Positions 1 to 9,605 of a stretch of DNA of 64,000 nucleotides are shown here, in pieces (position 1 is the stretch's first letter; each line of letters begins with the position of its first letter). Source of the DNA: Nevskia sp. Lineage in GTDB: Bacteria; Pseudomonadota; Gammaproteobacteria; Nevskiales; Nevskiaceae. The stretch spans positions 141,621 to 205,620 of the forward strand of contig JALNYU010000006.1 of assembly GCA_023229645.1 (NCBI GenBank), read 5' to 3'. The translations under genes and the position numbers were made by a program. The notes below the pieces were generated by a model. It was not told where the DNA came from and searched no databases. It saw only the letters and a program-made list of their open reading frames with translations.

Positions 1-45
1 ACCCGCCGCGTCGAGCTCAGGCAATTGCGCAACAGTTGCTTCCAT
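1..45 (-). CDS. N-terminus of a gene cut by the window edge
   Basis: An ATG at 45 on the minus strand is preceded by a good AGGAG ribosome binding site about 8 bases upstream. The 15 visible codons read MEATVAQLPELDAAG and run off the left edge without a stop. This is too short to name. The clear binding site and open frame are the only support. Confidence 0.5.
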   Translation of the reverse strand, partial: MEATVAQLPELDAAG

Positions 46-106
46 TCGTACGTCTCCTATATTTCTAGCCGGGCAGCAAAGACGGTGCCAGGCAATAAAT
101 GCTTAT

Positions 107-1015
107 CTAATCAACGCGCGGCAGACCGGGCCGTATCGTCTGAGGGACAGCCTGTCCCAGTGGCGCGAGCGCTGCGGGGCGGCGGCGCCGATACAGTGTC
201 GCCAACGCCAAACCACCGAGAATCAACGCTGCACATAGCAACAAGCGTAGCGTCGGCGGCTCGCCGAGAAACAAAATACCGATCGCCGCAACCAACACCG
301 GTACCGACAACTGCACCACACCCGCCCGCACCGCGCTCAGTGCCGGCAACACTGCATACCAGATGGCATAGCCGAGGCCCGATGCGAGCGCGCCGGACAG
401 TAGCGCGTAGATCAGACCCGGGCTTGTAATCTTAGTTTCCCGATTTAACGCACTCAGCACCGCGGCGAAAAGTACAGCACGTAAAAAATTTCCGGCCGTC
501 GCCGCCAGCGGTTCTCCGCCGCGGCGGCCGCGCATGCTGAACACACCCCAGGCGATCCCAGCCAAGGCCATCGCAAACGCACCGAGCAGCGGCGGCGCGC
601 TGACGCCCGGCAACAGAAGCGCGACCAATCCAGCGAGCGAAATGAACTCGCCGAGCCATTCATTCCAATTTGGCCGCTCGCCATTAAGTAAGCCAGCGCC
701 GATCATCGTTGCCTGCACGGTACCAAACAACAGCAAGGCGCCAACACCCGCCGGGATCGAAACGTAGGCGTAAGAAAAGCCGGCGGCATAGGTCATCAAC
801 GCGGCGGCCGATAGCCAGCTACCAGCGATCGGCCGCCGTTTTAAGCGCAAAATCAGCAGCAGCACTGCCGCGCCGGAAACAATGCGAACGCTGGTGAACG
901 AGACCGGATCCATCAATCCGGAACGTAGCGCTAGCCGGCAGAGGATGGAATTGGCAGCAAAACCGGCCAAGGCCAGCAGGGTCAGTGACACGACACGAAA
1001 AGCAGTTGGTTTCAT
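107..1015 (-). CDS. EamA/DMT-family inner-membrane transporter
   Basis: A protein of about 302 residues with roughly ten hydrophobic helices arranged as two EamA-type repeats, the fold of the drug/metabolite transporter superfamily. Such proteins usually export metabolites or amino acids across the inner membrane; the substrate cannot be told from sequence. A longer reading starting at 1093 overlaps the upstream M48 gene and adds a basic, non-hydrophobic leader. The ATG at 1015 (MKPTAFRVVSLTLLALAG) puts the first membrane helix at the N-terminus and leaves 14 bases after the protease stop, so I prefer it. The gene is probably cotranscribed with the M48 protease. Confidence 0.8.
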   Translation of the reverse strand: MKPTAFRVVSLTLLALAGFAANSILCRLALRSGLMDPVSFTSVRIVSGAAVLLLILRLKRRPIAGSWLSAAALMTYAAGFSYAYVSIPAGVGALLLFGTVQATMIGAGLLNGERPNWNEWLGEFISLAGLVALLLPGVSAPPLLGAFAMALAGIAWGVFSMRGRRGGEPLAATAGNFLRAVLFAAVLSALNRETKITSPGLIYALLSGALASGLGYAIWYAVLPALSAVRAGVVQLSVPVLVAAIGILFLGEPPTLRLLLCAALILGGLALATLYRRRRPAALAPLGQAVPQTIRPGLPRVD

Positions 1016-1029
1016 TCGACGAGCTTTTG

Positions 1030-2148
1030 CTAGGCGGCGCGATCTAACTTTGCTAACCGTGCGGGCAACGCCGGGTGGCTGTGATAAACCCATTCGTACC
1101 AGCGGTCATTCTGGATTGCATTGGCATTTTGCTTAGTCAGCGTACGTAACGCGCTAGCCATCGCCGCTGGGCTACTGTTTTGCGCAGCCGCCTCGTCGGC
1201 TTCAAATTCGAAGCGCCGATACGCCGTGTTAAGCCACGGCTGTGCGAGCAGCCAGGCTGACGGAAACAAGGCCCAAGCCAGCGCCAAACGCACTGTGGTA
1301 TCGGCAACGGTCTGGGTCAGCAGCACCAAAAACGCGATCAACAGCAGCCACAAGGTGCCGAGCATCAACATTTGCGAGCGCAAATGACCGCGCTGCAGAT
1401 GGCCTAGCTCGTGTGCGACCACCGCTTCAACCTCAGCCGGTTGTAGTTGCTGGATCAAAGTGTCGTGCAACACGATGCGCGGCGAACTTAGGCTGCCGCT
1501 GACTTGAGCATTCGCTTGCGCCGACCGTGCTGAAGCGCGCATTAGAAACAGGCGTTGCCGCGTCACGCCGCAGCGCGTCAGCAGTGCCTGTAACCGTGCT
1601 TTCAGCGGACCATCCGGTAGCGGCTCAACAGGATCGAATAAGGGCGACACATACCGCGGCTGCAGCCAGCGTACGACCGCAAACCCGCCCCAGCCGATCG
1701 CCCACAATACGAGCCACCACCCGGCACCGGCGTACTGCACTAACGCAATAGCAATCGCCGCGGCCGGCAGCGCCAAGGCGGCAAACATCAACGCCCGCAG
1801 CGCCTGCTCACGCGCGAATTGCAGCGGCTTCAACCGATTAAACCCATAGTGGGCATCGAGCACGAACAGCTTCCACGCTTTAGGCGGCAATTCCCAAAAC
1901 CAGCCAGCAAGAATAATCACAAACAGGGTGCCGATAGAGCCTAGGCTTAGACTCAGCCGAGACACCGCATCAGCGGAACCTAGAATCAATAGCGCCCATG
2001 CGCATTGCCAAAGCTGCGCGCTGACCCGCTGGGTAACCAGCGCGCGCGCATAGCTGGTGCCTGTATCGGCACGCAGCGCACCGCGCTGCCGAATGAGCAA
2101 CGCAGCGCGGATGGCGACCACGGCAAGCAAAAATAAGAGTGCGGGCAT
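1030..2148 (-). CDS. M48-family membrane metalloprotease
   Basis: The 372-residue protein has hydrophobic segments near residues 1-20, 48-85 and 118-160 and the zinc protease motif HELGH at residues 246-250. A downstream FEFEADEAA segment supplies the third zinc ligand (EADxxA). This is the layout of Ste24/HtpX-type M48 peptidases, which act at the inner membrane, often in quality control of membrane proteins. It is followed by the EamA transporter with a 14-base gap. The substrate is unknown. The ribosome binding site at 2148 is weak, but the hydrophobic N-terminus fits the family. Confidence 0.85.
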   Translation of the reverse strand: MPALLFLLAVVAIRAALLIRQRGALRADTGTSYARALVTQRVSAQLWQCAWALLILGSADAVSRLSLSLGSIGTLFVIILAGWFWELPPKAWKLFVLDAHYGFNRLKPLQFAREQALRALMFAALALPAAAIAIALVQYAGAGWWLVLWAIGWGGFAVVRWLQPRYVSPLFDPVEPLPDGPLKARLQALLTRCGVTRQRLFLMRASARSAQANAQVSGSLSSPRIVLHDTLIQQLQPAEVEAVVAHELGHLQRGHLRSQMLMLGTLWLLLIAFLVLLTQTVADTTVRLALAWALFPSAWLLAQPWLNTAYRRFEFEADEAAAQNSSPAAMASALRTLTKQNANAIQNDRWYEWVYHSHPALPARLAKLDRAA

Positions 2149-2325
2149 TACCGAGCAATAAGCTTAGAACTGGCTGCACTGTTCCAGATCACATGCCGGG
2201 ATGCAATGTTCCTGCGCGCAAAAAAACGACGGGTTACGCCCCCGACCAGCACGGGGAGGTGCGCACCGAACCCGATTCATCCAGCGCGCACGCATTTCAA
2301 TCGAAGACCTAACCCGTCGACACCT

Positions 2326-4641
2326 CTAAAACTGCATCCGCACACCGGCGGAAAACTCACGCGGAGCGCCCGGCCCGACAAAGCGCCGCGCATTCTCGTA
2401 GTCATCACCGAGCACCTGCTCAGCATCGCCGTAGACGCCGAAGGTTTCGGTGTCGCGATTGAAAAGATTGGTGACGCGGGCGAAGACCACCAGCCACGGC
2501 AGCGGCTTCCAATCACCATAAGTGCTGAAAATCGCATAGCCCGGCAGCGTTTCCGGATCAACATTCGCTTCGTCGCCGCGGAAACGAGAATTGCTGCGGC
2601 CCTGGGCTTCGATGCCGACGCCGAATTTCGGCACCCGATATTCGATATTCGCTTTCACTAAATGGCGTGGAATCAGCGGAATCCTATTACCCGAATTGAC
2701 CTGCCGGGTTTCTGCTGCTGACTCTTCCGGATCCTCAGGATCGCGTAGCGGGTGATTCGGCGAGCTGACCAAGAACGATTCTTTGAATAGCGCATCGAGG
2801 TAGGTGTATTGCAAGCCAACCGACCAGGTCTCTGTCAGCTTGTAATTGCCGCCCGCTTCAAAGCCTCGGCGCACGGTATGGCCAACATTGCTGAAAAAGC
2901 CTTCTGTCGTCAGCGCACCATCGGAAATGAAGATGATGTCGTTCTTGTTATTGCTATTGAAAAATGCCGCAGTCGCGCGCAGCGCTGGCCCGTTGTAGCG
3001 CAGGCCGGCTTCGATGGTGCGGGTAACAACTTGCTTCAGCGGCGGATCACTCACAAAGCCATTCGGCAGACGGCATGGGTCCTCCGGATCGGCGCAGCTC
3101 AGCTCGACCGGCGTCGGCGCCCGTGCCGCCTCAGAATAGGTGCTGAAAGCGGCGAGCTTCGGCGTGATGTGCCAGGTTGCACCAATCGAGGGATTGAACC
3201 GCGTGAAACTGTGATCACCATCCAGGTCGTCAGTCGGGCCGCCATCGCGCAACTTGACCTCGGTATGGGTCAGGCCGACCGCGGCGGTGAGATCAACGCT
3301 ATGAATCGGCGCCCAATTGCCGAGCGCAAACGCGCCATACGTGTCCTTGTGTGTGCGGAGCAGCACGGCCGAATCGGTATCGAATTCGCCATCACCGAGC
3401 ACGCCGCGGAGATCGGTTAGCGCGCCGAGTTCAACATCAGAGCTGAAGCGAGCACGGCCGATATCGATACTGCCGCCGACGATGAAACGATTGCGACGCT
3501 GATGCGGATCCGTCAGCGTCAGCTGGGTGTTGAAACCGTAACTGTATTGATCGGTGGAGCTACGATTCAACGTGCCGCTGCTGTTTGCATCGTTGCTGAC
3601 CACCGACGCGCCGTTATTGCTGGTGATAACTCGCTCGCCATCCGCTTCCGGTGCGCACAGGAACGGATTACCCGCGCTGTCCTGATTGGCGGGGTCTTCA
3701 CACGGTACGAATTCGGTGCCGTCGCCGTTTAAGGTCGTGCTGTGATTCCGGCGGAAATGCAGGCCGCCGGCAAGCTGCAGCGCCGGCGAGAAAATATGAT
3801 TGCCCTGCAGATTGATAAAACCTAGTCGCGGCAGCGTTTGATCGGGGAACGTGAACACCGCGCGGCGACCTTCAGCCCGCAACAGTTCGCGCGGCGCGGC
3901 GCCGTTACCGGTCAGGCTGTTATCGGCCAAGGAAATACTAAGATCCAGCGTATTTTCCTTGTCTTGATAGCTGCCTTTGGTAAACAGGCGGCCGATGCGG
4001 CTCGGCGAAAATTTACGGAACCCGTCTTCACGGTCGTATTCACCGGAGATAAAGAACGCGAGGTGATCGCTGGCGTAGCCCTGTTCGGCGCTAACACCAA
4101 AGCGGCCGTAGGAGCCGCCGGTTAGCTCCAGCTTGCTGCCGGGCGCGTCAAAGCCGCTTTTAGTCCGCAGGCTGAGCGCGCCGGCCAATGTGTTTTGCCC
4201 GAATACCGGGTTGGAGCCGGGGATCAACTGCAGCGAATCGATCGCCGCGTCCGGGATTAAATCCCAGTTGACGACATCGCCGAACACTTCGTTAACGCGC
4301 ACACCATCAATATACAGCGCCAAGCCTTGCGGCAAGCCCAGCAACGGCGAGATTGAGTAGCCGCGGAAGAACAAGTCGGGCTGATACGGGTTGCTTTGCG
4401 CCTCCGATAAAAACACGCTGCCGCTGCGCCGCCCCAGGTATTCGTTCAGGCTTTGCGACTGTGTGTCTTCAAGATCCTGGGCCGTAACCAGCTGCGCATT
4501 GGCCGGATAACGATCCAGCGCCACGCCGGTTGTATCGGTTGGTGTGACGCCGATGACTTGGACGGCGTCTAATTTAGTCGGTTCATCGGCCCATATCGGC
4601 GCCGCGACGAACAACGAAAGCAATACTGCTCTTGACAGCAC
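2326..4641 (-). CDS. TonB-dependent outer-membrane receptor
   Basis: A large outer-membrane receptor of about 771 residues. The frame stays open to an ATG at 4695, but the GTG at 4641 has a strong GGGGGA site just upstream and opens directly into a signal peptide (LSRAVLLSLFVAAPIWA), so I place the start there. The mature N-terminus carries a TonB-box-like segment (LDAVQVIG), then a plug domain and a long beta-barrel ending in RMQF, the terminal aromatic expected for BAM-dependent insertion. No siderophore, cobalamin or sugar utilisation genes adjoin it, so the ligand is unknown. It is probably monocistronic. Confidence 0.88.
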   Translation of the reverse strand: MLSRAVLLSLFVAAPIWADEPTKLDAVQVIGVTPTDTTGVALDRYPANAQLVTAQDLEDTQSQSLNEYLGRRSGSVFLSEAQSNPYQPDLFFRGYSISPLLGLPQGLALYIDGVRVNEVFGDVVNWDLIPDAAIDSLQLIPGSNPVFGQNTLAGALSLRTKSGFDAPGSKLELTGGSYGRFGVSAEQGYASDHLAFFISGEYDREDGFRKFSPSRIGRLFTKGSYQDKENTLDLSISLADNSLTGNGAAPRELLRAEGRRAVFTFPDQTLPRLGFINLQGNHIFSPALQLAGGLHFRRNHSTTLNGDGTEFVPCEDPANQDSAGNPFLCAPEADGERVITSNNGASVVSNDANSSGTLNRSSTDQYSYGFNTQLTLTDPHQRRNRFIVGGSIDIGRARFSSDVELGALTDLRGVLGDGEFDTDSAVLLRTHKDTYGAFALGNWAPIHSVDLTAAVGLTHTEVKLRDGGPTDDLDGDHSFTRFNPSIGATWHITPKLAAFSTYSEAARAPTPVELSCADPEDPCRLPNGFVSDPPLKQVVTRTIEAGLRYNGPALRATAAFFNSNNKNDIIFISDGALTTEGFFSNVGHTVRRGFEAGGNYKLTETWSVGLQYTYLDALFKESFLVSSPNHPLRDPEDPEESAAETRQVNSGNRIPLIPRHLVKANIEYRVPKFGVGIEAQGRSNSRFRGDEANVDPETLPGYAIFSTYGDWKPLPWLVVFARVTNLFNRDTETFGVYGDAEQVLGDDYENARRFVGPGAPREFSAGVRMQF

Positions 4642-4775
4642 GTTGGTCTCCCCCGAGATCAGATTTAACGTCGAATGTGACGTTAGCCATGACAAGGGTG
4701 CGGCCTAACGGTGTCGGGAGCTATGGGAAAACTTCCCGAATTCGGTAGTCGCCCAGCAAAGGCTCTCCGCTTTCT

Positions 4776-5315
4776 TCAGTTACCGAACAATCGGTCAAGC
4801 ATTGCTTCCGGCTCAACGTCAACAATAATCAGGTTTCTTGAGCTTTCCGGCAGGAAGTGTTGGCTTACCGAGTAATCAAGAAAAGTCAGCAGAGAATCGT
4901 AGTAGCCATTCGTATTGAGAATCGCCAGCGGCTTTTTATGCAGGCCGAGCTGCGCCCAAGTCAGTATTTCGCAAACTTCATCAAGCGTGCCTAACCCGCC
5001 GGGCAGCACGATAAAGGCGTCGGATAAGCTTTCCATCATCGCTTTGCGCTTATGCATCGAGTCAACCTCGTGCAATTCTGTCAAACCGCGATGTTCAACT
5101 TCGCGTTCGATCAGCAGCTTGGGAATGATGCCGACGACCTCCCCACCCGCCTGCAAGGCCGCATCCGCGACCAAGCCCATCAAGCCGACCCGGCCGCCGC
5201 CGTACACCAGCCGCAAACCGCGCCGTGCAAGCAGTGCCCCCAGCGCCAGCGCCGCGCTCGCATAAGCCGGATCCACCCCAGTGCGCGAGCCGCAGAATAC
5301 GCAGACAGATTTCAT
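4776..5315 (-). CDS. LOG-family nucleotide phosphoribohydrolase (TIGR00730)
   Basis: The 179-residue protein has a Rossmann-like fold with a GGGRVGLMG loop (residues 39-47) and the LOG signature PGGLGTLDE (105-113), preceded by MHKRKAMM with the conserved basic residue. The family was long annotated as lysine decarboxylase. Characterised members remove ribose 5-phosphate from cytokinin or other nucleoside monophosphates. The start at 5315 has an excellent GAGGAGG site. It lies downstream of sucB, separated by a hairpin at 5351-5374. The physiological role in bacteria is uncertain. Confidence 0.88.
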   Translation of the reverse strand: MKSVCVFCGSRTGVDPAYASAALALGALLARRGLRLVYGGGRVGLMGLVADAALQAGGEVVGIIPKLLIEREVEHRGLTELHEVDSMHKRKAMMESLSDAFIVLPGGLGTLDEVCEILTWAQLGLHKKPLAILNTNGYYDSLLTFLDYSVSQHFLPESSRNLIIVDVEPEAMLDRLFGN

Positions 5316-5350
5316 TTACATCCTCCTCAGCCTTCGGGCGCATGAATAGC

Positions 5351-5374
5351 GAAGGCCCGCCTAAGCGGGCCTTC
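5351..5374 (-). terminator. Terminator-like hairpin after sucB
   Basis: A perfect 10-bp inverted repeat (GAAGGCCCGC / GCGGGCCTTC) with a 4-base loop lies between the sucB stop and the LOG-family gene. No strong U-run follows on either strand, so it may attenuate or stabilise the transcript end rather than act as a classic intrinsic terminator. Confidence 0.6.
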
Positions 5375-5397
5375 GGTGCATCAGAATACCGGATTGT

Positions 5398-6627
5398 TTA
5401 CAGCGCGAGCAGCAAACGCGCCGGGTCTTCCAAGCATTCTTTGATGTGGCGCAGGAACAGCACCGCTTCACGGCCATCGATCAGACGATGATCGTAGGTC
5501 AGCGCCAAATACATCATCGGCCGGATGACGACCTGACCACCGACTGCAATCGGACGGTCGAAAATGCCGTGCATGCCCAAAATCGCCGCCTGCGGCGGGT
5601 TCAGAATCGGTGTCGACATCATCGAACCGAACACGCCGCCGTTGGTGATGCTGAACGTACCGCCGGTGAGATCTTCCATCGTCAGCTTGTTGTTGCGCGC
5701 TTTAACGCCCAACGCACCGATCGCCTTTTCGATATCGCCGAGTGACAACGCATCGGCATCGCGCAACACCGGAACGACGAGGCCGCGCTCGGTCGAAACG
5801 GCAACGCCGACATCGTAGAAGCCGTGATAGACGACATCATTGCCGTCGATCGAGGCGTTCACCGCCGGATACTTCTTCAGCGCTTCGATCGAGGCGCGAA
5901 CGAAGAAGCTCATGAAGCCGAGCTTGACGCCGTGCGCTTTCTCAAACGGCTCTTTGTACTTGGCGCGAATTTCCGAAACCGCTTTCAGATCGACTTCATT
6001 GAACGTCGTCAGCATCGCCGCCGTGGCCTGCGCTTCGACTAAACGCTCGGCGATACGGGCGCGAATACGCGTCATCGGCACGCGCTGTTCGGTGCGGGCG
6101 CCAAGTGCCAACTTCGGCGCAGCGGCGACCGGGGCCGCCGCCGCGACTTTCGCTGCCGGTGCTGCTTTTTGCTTGTCGGCAAAGGCCTGCACGTCTTCTT
6201 TCGTCAGACGGCCGCCCTTGCCAGTACCGGTGATCTGCGCGGCCGACAAACCCAGCTCGGCGAGCAGCTTGCGCACGGCCGGGCCCTGCGCATCGTCTTC
6301 AGCCGTTTTTTCCACCGCCACGGCAGCAGCTGGCGCTGCGGCCTCCGCTTTAGCCGCTGGCGCTGCAGCGGGTTTCGCGGCTGCGGCGGCGCCTTCTTCG
6401 ACAATGCCAATCACGTCACCAGCTTTGACGACGCTACCGGCTTGAATGCGAATCTCGGTCAGCACGCCGTCGGCAACTGACGGGACTTCCAGCATCACCT
6501 TGTCGGTTTCGAGATCGACTAAGTTCTGTTCACGCGTGACCTTATCGCCGGCCTTCAGATGCCAAGTTGAAACCGTGGCTTCGGAAACCGATTCCGGCAG
6601 ATTGGGAACCTTAATCTCGATACTCAT
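5398..6627 (-). CDS. sucB: 2-oxoglutarate dehydrogenase E2, dihydrolipoyl succinyltransferase
   Basis: The E2 core of the 2-oxoglutarate dehydrogenase complex transfers the succinyl group from lipoate to CoA in the TCA cycle. Visible parts are an N-terminal lipoyl domain with DLETDK (lipoylated Lys43), an Ala/Pro-rich linker, a peripheral E1/E3-binding domain (about residues 110-150), a second Ala-rich linker and the catalytic acyltransferase domain with TYDHRLIDGRE (His380, Asp384). At 409 residues it has normal length. The start at 6627 has a GGAG site. It follows sucA with a 43-base gap, so the two are surely cotranscribed. No lpd (E3) gene lies in the window. Confidence 0.96.
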   Translation of the reverse strand: MSIEIKVPNLPESVSEATVSTWHLKAGDKVTREQNLVDLETDKVMLEVPSVADGVLTEIRIQAGSVVKAGDVIGIVEEGAAAAAKPAAAPAAKAEAAAPAAAVAVEKTAEDDAQGPAVRKLLAELGLSAAQITGTGKGGRLTKEDVQAFADKQKAAPAAKVAAAAPVAAAPKLALGARTEQRVPMTRIRARIAERLVEAQATAAMLTTFNEVDLKAVSEIRAKYKEPFEKAHGVKLGFMSFFVRASIEALKKYPAVNASIDGNDVVYHGFYDVGVAVSTERGLVVPVLRDADALSLGDIEKAIGALGVKARNNKLTMEDLTGGTFSITNGGVFGSMMSTPILNPPQAAILGMHGIFDRPIAVGGQVVIRPMMYLALTYDHRLIDGREAVLFLRHIKECLEDPARLLLAL

Positions 6628-6670
6628 GACAGCTCCAGAATTCTTGAATGTTTAGTTTTTAGATCGTGCT

Positions 6671-9535
6671 TCATGCGCCACCTTGTAACGGCACGCCGCC
6701 TGTAAGCGCCGCCGCGCAAAGCTCTTCTTGCTCTTTGACGTGAACTTTGAGGTAGCCGACCGCGGTCGTCGCGCTGCCCTTGCGGGTGGCGTACAACAAC
6801 TGATGATCCGCCGCCAGATAGGCACGCAGGCGATGCTTGATCTGATACCAAGCACCTTGGTTTTCTGGCTCTTCCTGACACCAGACAACGTCCTTGGCGT
6901 TCGGATACGCGGCGATCACCGCTTCGTATTCGGCGCGCGGGAACGGGTACAGCTGCTCCAGGCGAACCAGCGCGACGTCGGTCAAGCCCAGCTTGGCGCG
7001 GGTTTCGAACAGATCGAAGTAAACCTTGCCGCTGCAGAACACGATGCGCTTGACCTTGCTGCGATCCAGCGCCTCGGTTTCGTCAATGACGTACTGGAAG
7101 CTGCCATTGGTTAGGTCTTCAAGTGGCGAGACCGATAGCTTGTGCCGCAGCAACGACTTCGGCGTCATTACAATCAGCGGCATGCGCAGGCTGCGCTTCA
7201 TCTGCCGGCGAATCATGTGGAAGAACTGCGCCGGCGTACTCGGCACGCAAACCTGCATGTTGTTGCCAGCGCAGAGCTGGAGATAACGCTCTAAACGCGC
7301 CGACGAATGTTCCGGGCCCTGGCCTTCATAGCCATGCGGCAGGAACATCGTCAGGCCGCAGAGACGACCCCACTTTACCGAGCCGCTGGCGATGAACTGA
7401 TCAACCACCACTTGCGCGCCGTTGGCGAAGTCGCCGAACTGCGCCTCCCAGACCACAAGGCAGTCCGGGTCGGTCGTCGAATAGCCATACTCGAAACCAA
7501 GCACGCCTTCTTCCGACAACAGCGTATCGGTTGCCAGGAATTTATCTTTATCCGCGTCCAGATGCCGCAGCGGGGTGATGCTGGCGCCGGTTTTAGCGTC
7601 GTGGATCGTTGCGTGACGATGGAAGAACGTACCGCGGCGCACGTCCTGACCGGACAGACGAATCGCAAAACCTTCCGTGACCAGCGCGGCGTACGCCGTG
7701 ATTTCGGCAAAACCCCAGTCCATCGGCAGGGTACCGGCCGCCATTTTCGCGCGGTCGTCCATGATTTTGGCGACGCGCGGATGCAGCGTAAATCCTTCCG
7801 GCAGCTTCAACAGGCGCGCCGAAAGGCTTTGCACCATTTCCTTGCTAATCGCTGTTTCCGCCGGAGTGTTCCACTCGCCGCGGCTGTAATTTGCCCAGTT
7901 CACCGTGTGCTTGTTACCGACCAAGCCCAGCGTTGTCCGCGCGATATTTTCGCCGCGGTCGAGCGCATCGCGGTAAGCACGGACGAGCAACTCAGGCTCC
8001 TCTTTCGCAATCGTGCCGTCTTGAACCAGTTTCTTGCTGTACAGCGCCAACGTCGTCGGCAGCGCCTTGATCGTCTCGTACATCACCGGGCTGGTGACCG
8101 ACGGTTCGTCGGCTTCGTTATGACCCAGACGGCGATAGCAGCAAATATCGAGAATGACGTCTTTATGGAACGCGTTGCGGAAATCCATCGCCAAGCGGGC
8201 AGCGAATACCACCGCATCCGGGTCGTCACCATTAACGTGGAACACCGGCGCTTCGAGCATCTTCGCCAGATCGGTGCAGTACCGGCTGGTGCGCGACTCG
8301 TGCCCGGTGCGCGCCTCAATCGGGTTCGGTGTCGTGAAGCCGATCTGGTTATTGACGATGATGTGCATCGTGCCGCCGGTGGCGTAACCCTTCGCCTGCG
8401 ACAGCTGCAGGGTTTCCATGACCACGCCTTGGCCGGCAAAAGCGGCGTCGCCGTGGATCAGTACCGGCAGCACGCGTTCGCCCTTCTCGTCCAGACGACG
8501 GGTTTGACGGGCTTTAACCGAACCTTCGACCACCGGGTTGACGATTTCCAGATGTGACGGGTTAAACGCCAACACGAGGTGCAAACGCTTACCGGCTACT
8601 TCGACGTCAGTCGAGAAGCCCATGTGATATTTCACGTCGCCCGCGCGCGACAAGCTCTCGGCCGAATACTTGCCTTCGAATTCGGCAAACAAGTCTTTCG
8701 GCGACTTGCCGAGCACGTTGATCAAAACGTTCAAGCGGCCGCGGTGCGCCATGCCGATGACAATTTCTTCGGCATCGGCATCAGCTGCAGTGCGCATAAC
8801 CGCGTCTAGCGCCGGAATCAGCGATTCACCGCCTTCGAGCGAGAAGCGCTTCTGGCCAACATATTTATTGTGCAGATAACGCTCGATGCCTTCGGCGGCG
8901 ACCAACTGCTTCAGAACCTCTTTGCGCTGCTCAACGGTGGTCCGTGGCGCAAACGCCGAACCTTCGAGACGCTGCTGAATCCAGCGCTTCTCAACGGTAT
9001 CGTTGATATACATGTACTGCGTGCCGATCGTGTCGGTATAAACCGTTTTCAAGATTCGGATGATTTCCCGCAGCGGCAGGCGCGCGTGCCCAGACAACGT
9101 GCCGGTGTCGAACACCGTATCCATGTCGTCGGGGCCGAGGCCGTGGAACGCGGGGTCAAGATCGGGAATTTGTTGCACCGGCGACAAATTCAGCGGATCG
9201 AGTTTCGCCACTTGGTGGCCGCGAACACGGTAGTAATTGATCAAGCGCAAAACGCCAGACTGCTTTGCGCGCGCCGCAGCGTCGCCGCTGTCTTGCATCG
9301 TCGCGACCGCCACGCGTGGTTCGCGCGCCAGCTTTTCAAAGCGTGCACGGATCGGCGCGTGGCCCACTTCGCGCGCTACGCTCGCACCCTGAATACCGCG
9401 GAAATAGGCGCGCCAAGGCTCGTCAACGGCGTCGGCGTTTTCGAGAAACTGCTCGTAGAGGTCTTCAACGTAGGTGGCGTTGCCACCGTGAATAGACGAC
9501 GACTCGATCAGACTTTGATATTTACTTCCACTCAT
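6671..9535 (-). CDS. sucA: 2-oxoglutarate dehydrogenase E1 component
   Basis: The 954-residue thiamine-diphosphate E1 enzyme decarboxylates 2-oxoglutarate and succinylates the lipoyl group of E2. The N-terminus shows the E2-binding region typical of OdhA/SucA (EDLYEQFLENADAVDEPWRA). The central part carries the ThDP motif around HVNGDDPDAV and NEADEP, and the C-terminal third holds the transketolase-like pyrimidine-binding and C-terminal domains. The start at 9535 has a strong GGAAGGAAG site. It lies 70 bases after galU and directly before sucB. Confidence 0.97.
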   Translation of the reverse strand: MSGSKYQSLIESSSIHGGNATYVEDLYEQFLENADAVDEPWRAYFRGIQGASVAREVGHAPIRARFEKLAREPRVAVATMQDSGDAAARAKQSGVLRLINYYRVRGHQVAKLDPLNLSPVQQIPDLDPAFHGLGPDDMDTVFDTGTLSGHARLPLREIIRILKTVYTDTIGTQYMYINDTVEKRWIQQRLEGSAFAPRTTVEQRKEVLKQLVAAEGIERYLHNKYVGQKRFSLEGGESLIPALDAVMRTAADADAEEIVIGMAHRGRLNVLINVLGKSPKDLFAEFEGKYSAESLSRAGDVKYHMGFSTDVEVAGKRLHLVLAFNPSHLEIVNPVVEGSVKARQTRRLDEKGERVLPVLIHGDAAFAGQGVVMETLQLSQAKGYATGGTMHIIVNNQIGFTTPNPIEARTGHESRTSRYCTDLAKMLEAPVFHVNGDDPDAVVFAARLAMDFRNAFHKDVILDICCYRRLGHNEADEPSVTSPVMYETIKALPTTLALYSKKLVQDGTIAKEEPELLVRAYRDALDRGENIARTTLGLVGNKHTVNWANYSRGEWNTPAETAISKEMVQSLSARLLKLPEGFTLHPRVAKIMDDRAKMAAGTLPMDWGFAEITAYAALVTEGFAIRLSGQDVRRGTFFHRHATIHDAKTGASITPLRHLDADKDKFLATDTLLSEEGVLGFEYGYSTTDPDCLVVWEAQFGDFANGAQVVVDQFIASGSVKWGRLCGLTMFLPHGYEGQGPEHSSARLERYLQLCAGNNMQVCVPSTPAQFFHMIRRQMKRSLRMPLIVMTPKSLLRHKLSVSPLEDLTNGSFQYVIDETEALDRSKVKRIVFCSGKVYFDLFETRAKLGLTDVALVRLEQLYPFPRAEYEAVIAAYPNAKDVVWCQEEPENQGAWYQIKHRLRAYLAADHQLLYATRKGSATTAVGYLKVHVKEQEELCAAALTGGVPLQGGA

Positions 9536-9605
9536 TCCGGCTTCCTTCCGCGAATTCGCCGCGGTTTTGCGTTCTTACCTGAGAAATTTCGCGGCTTGGT
9601 GGCCG

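Noticed and set aside
7307..8557. 416-codon open frame antisense to sucA
   Set aside because: Shadow of sucA with Arg/His-rich composition and no domain.
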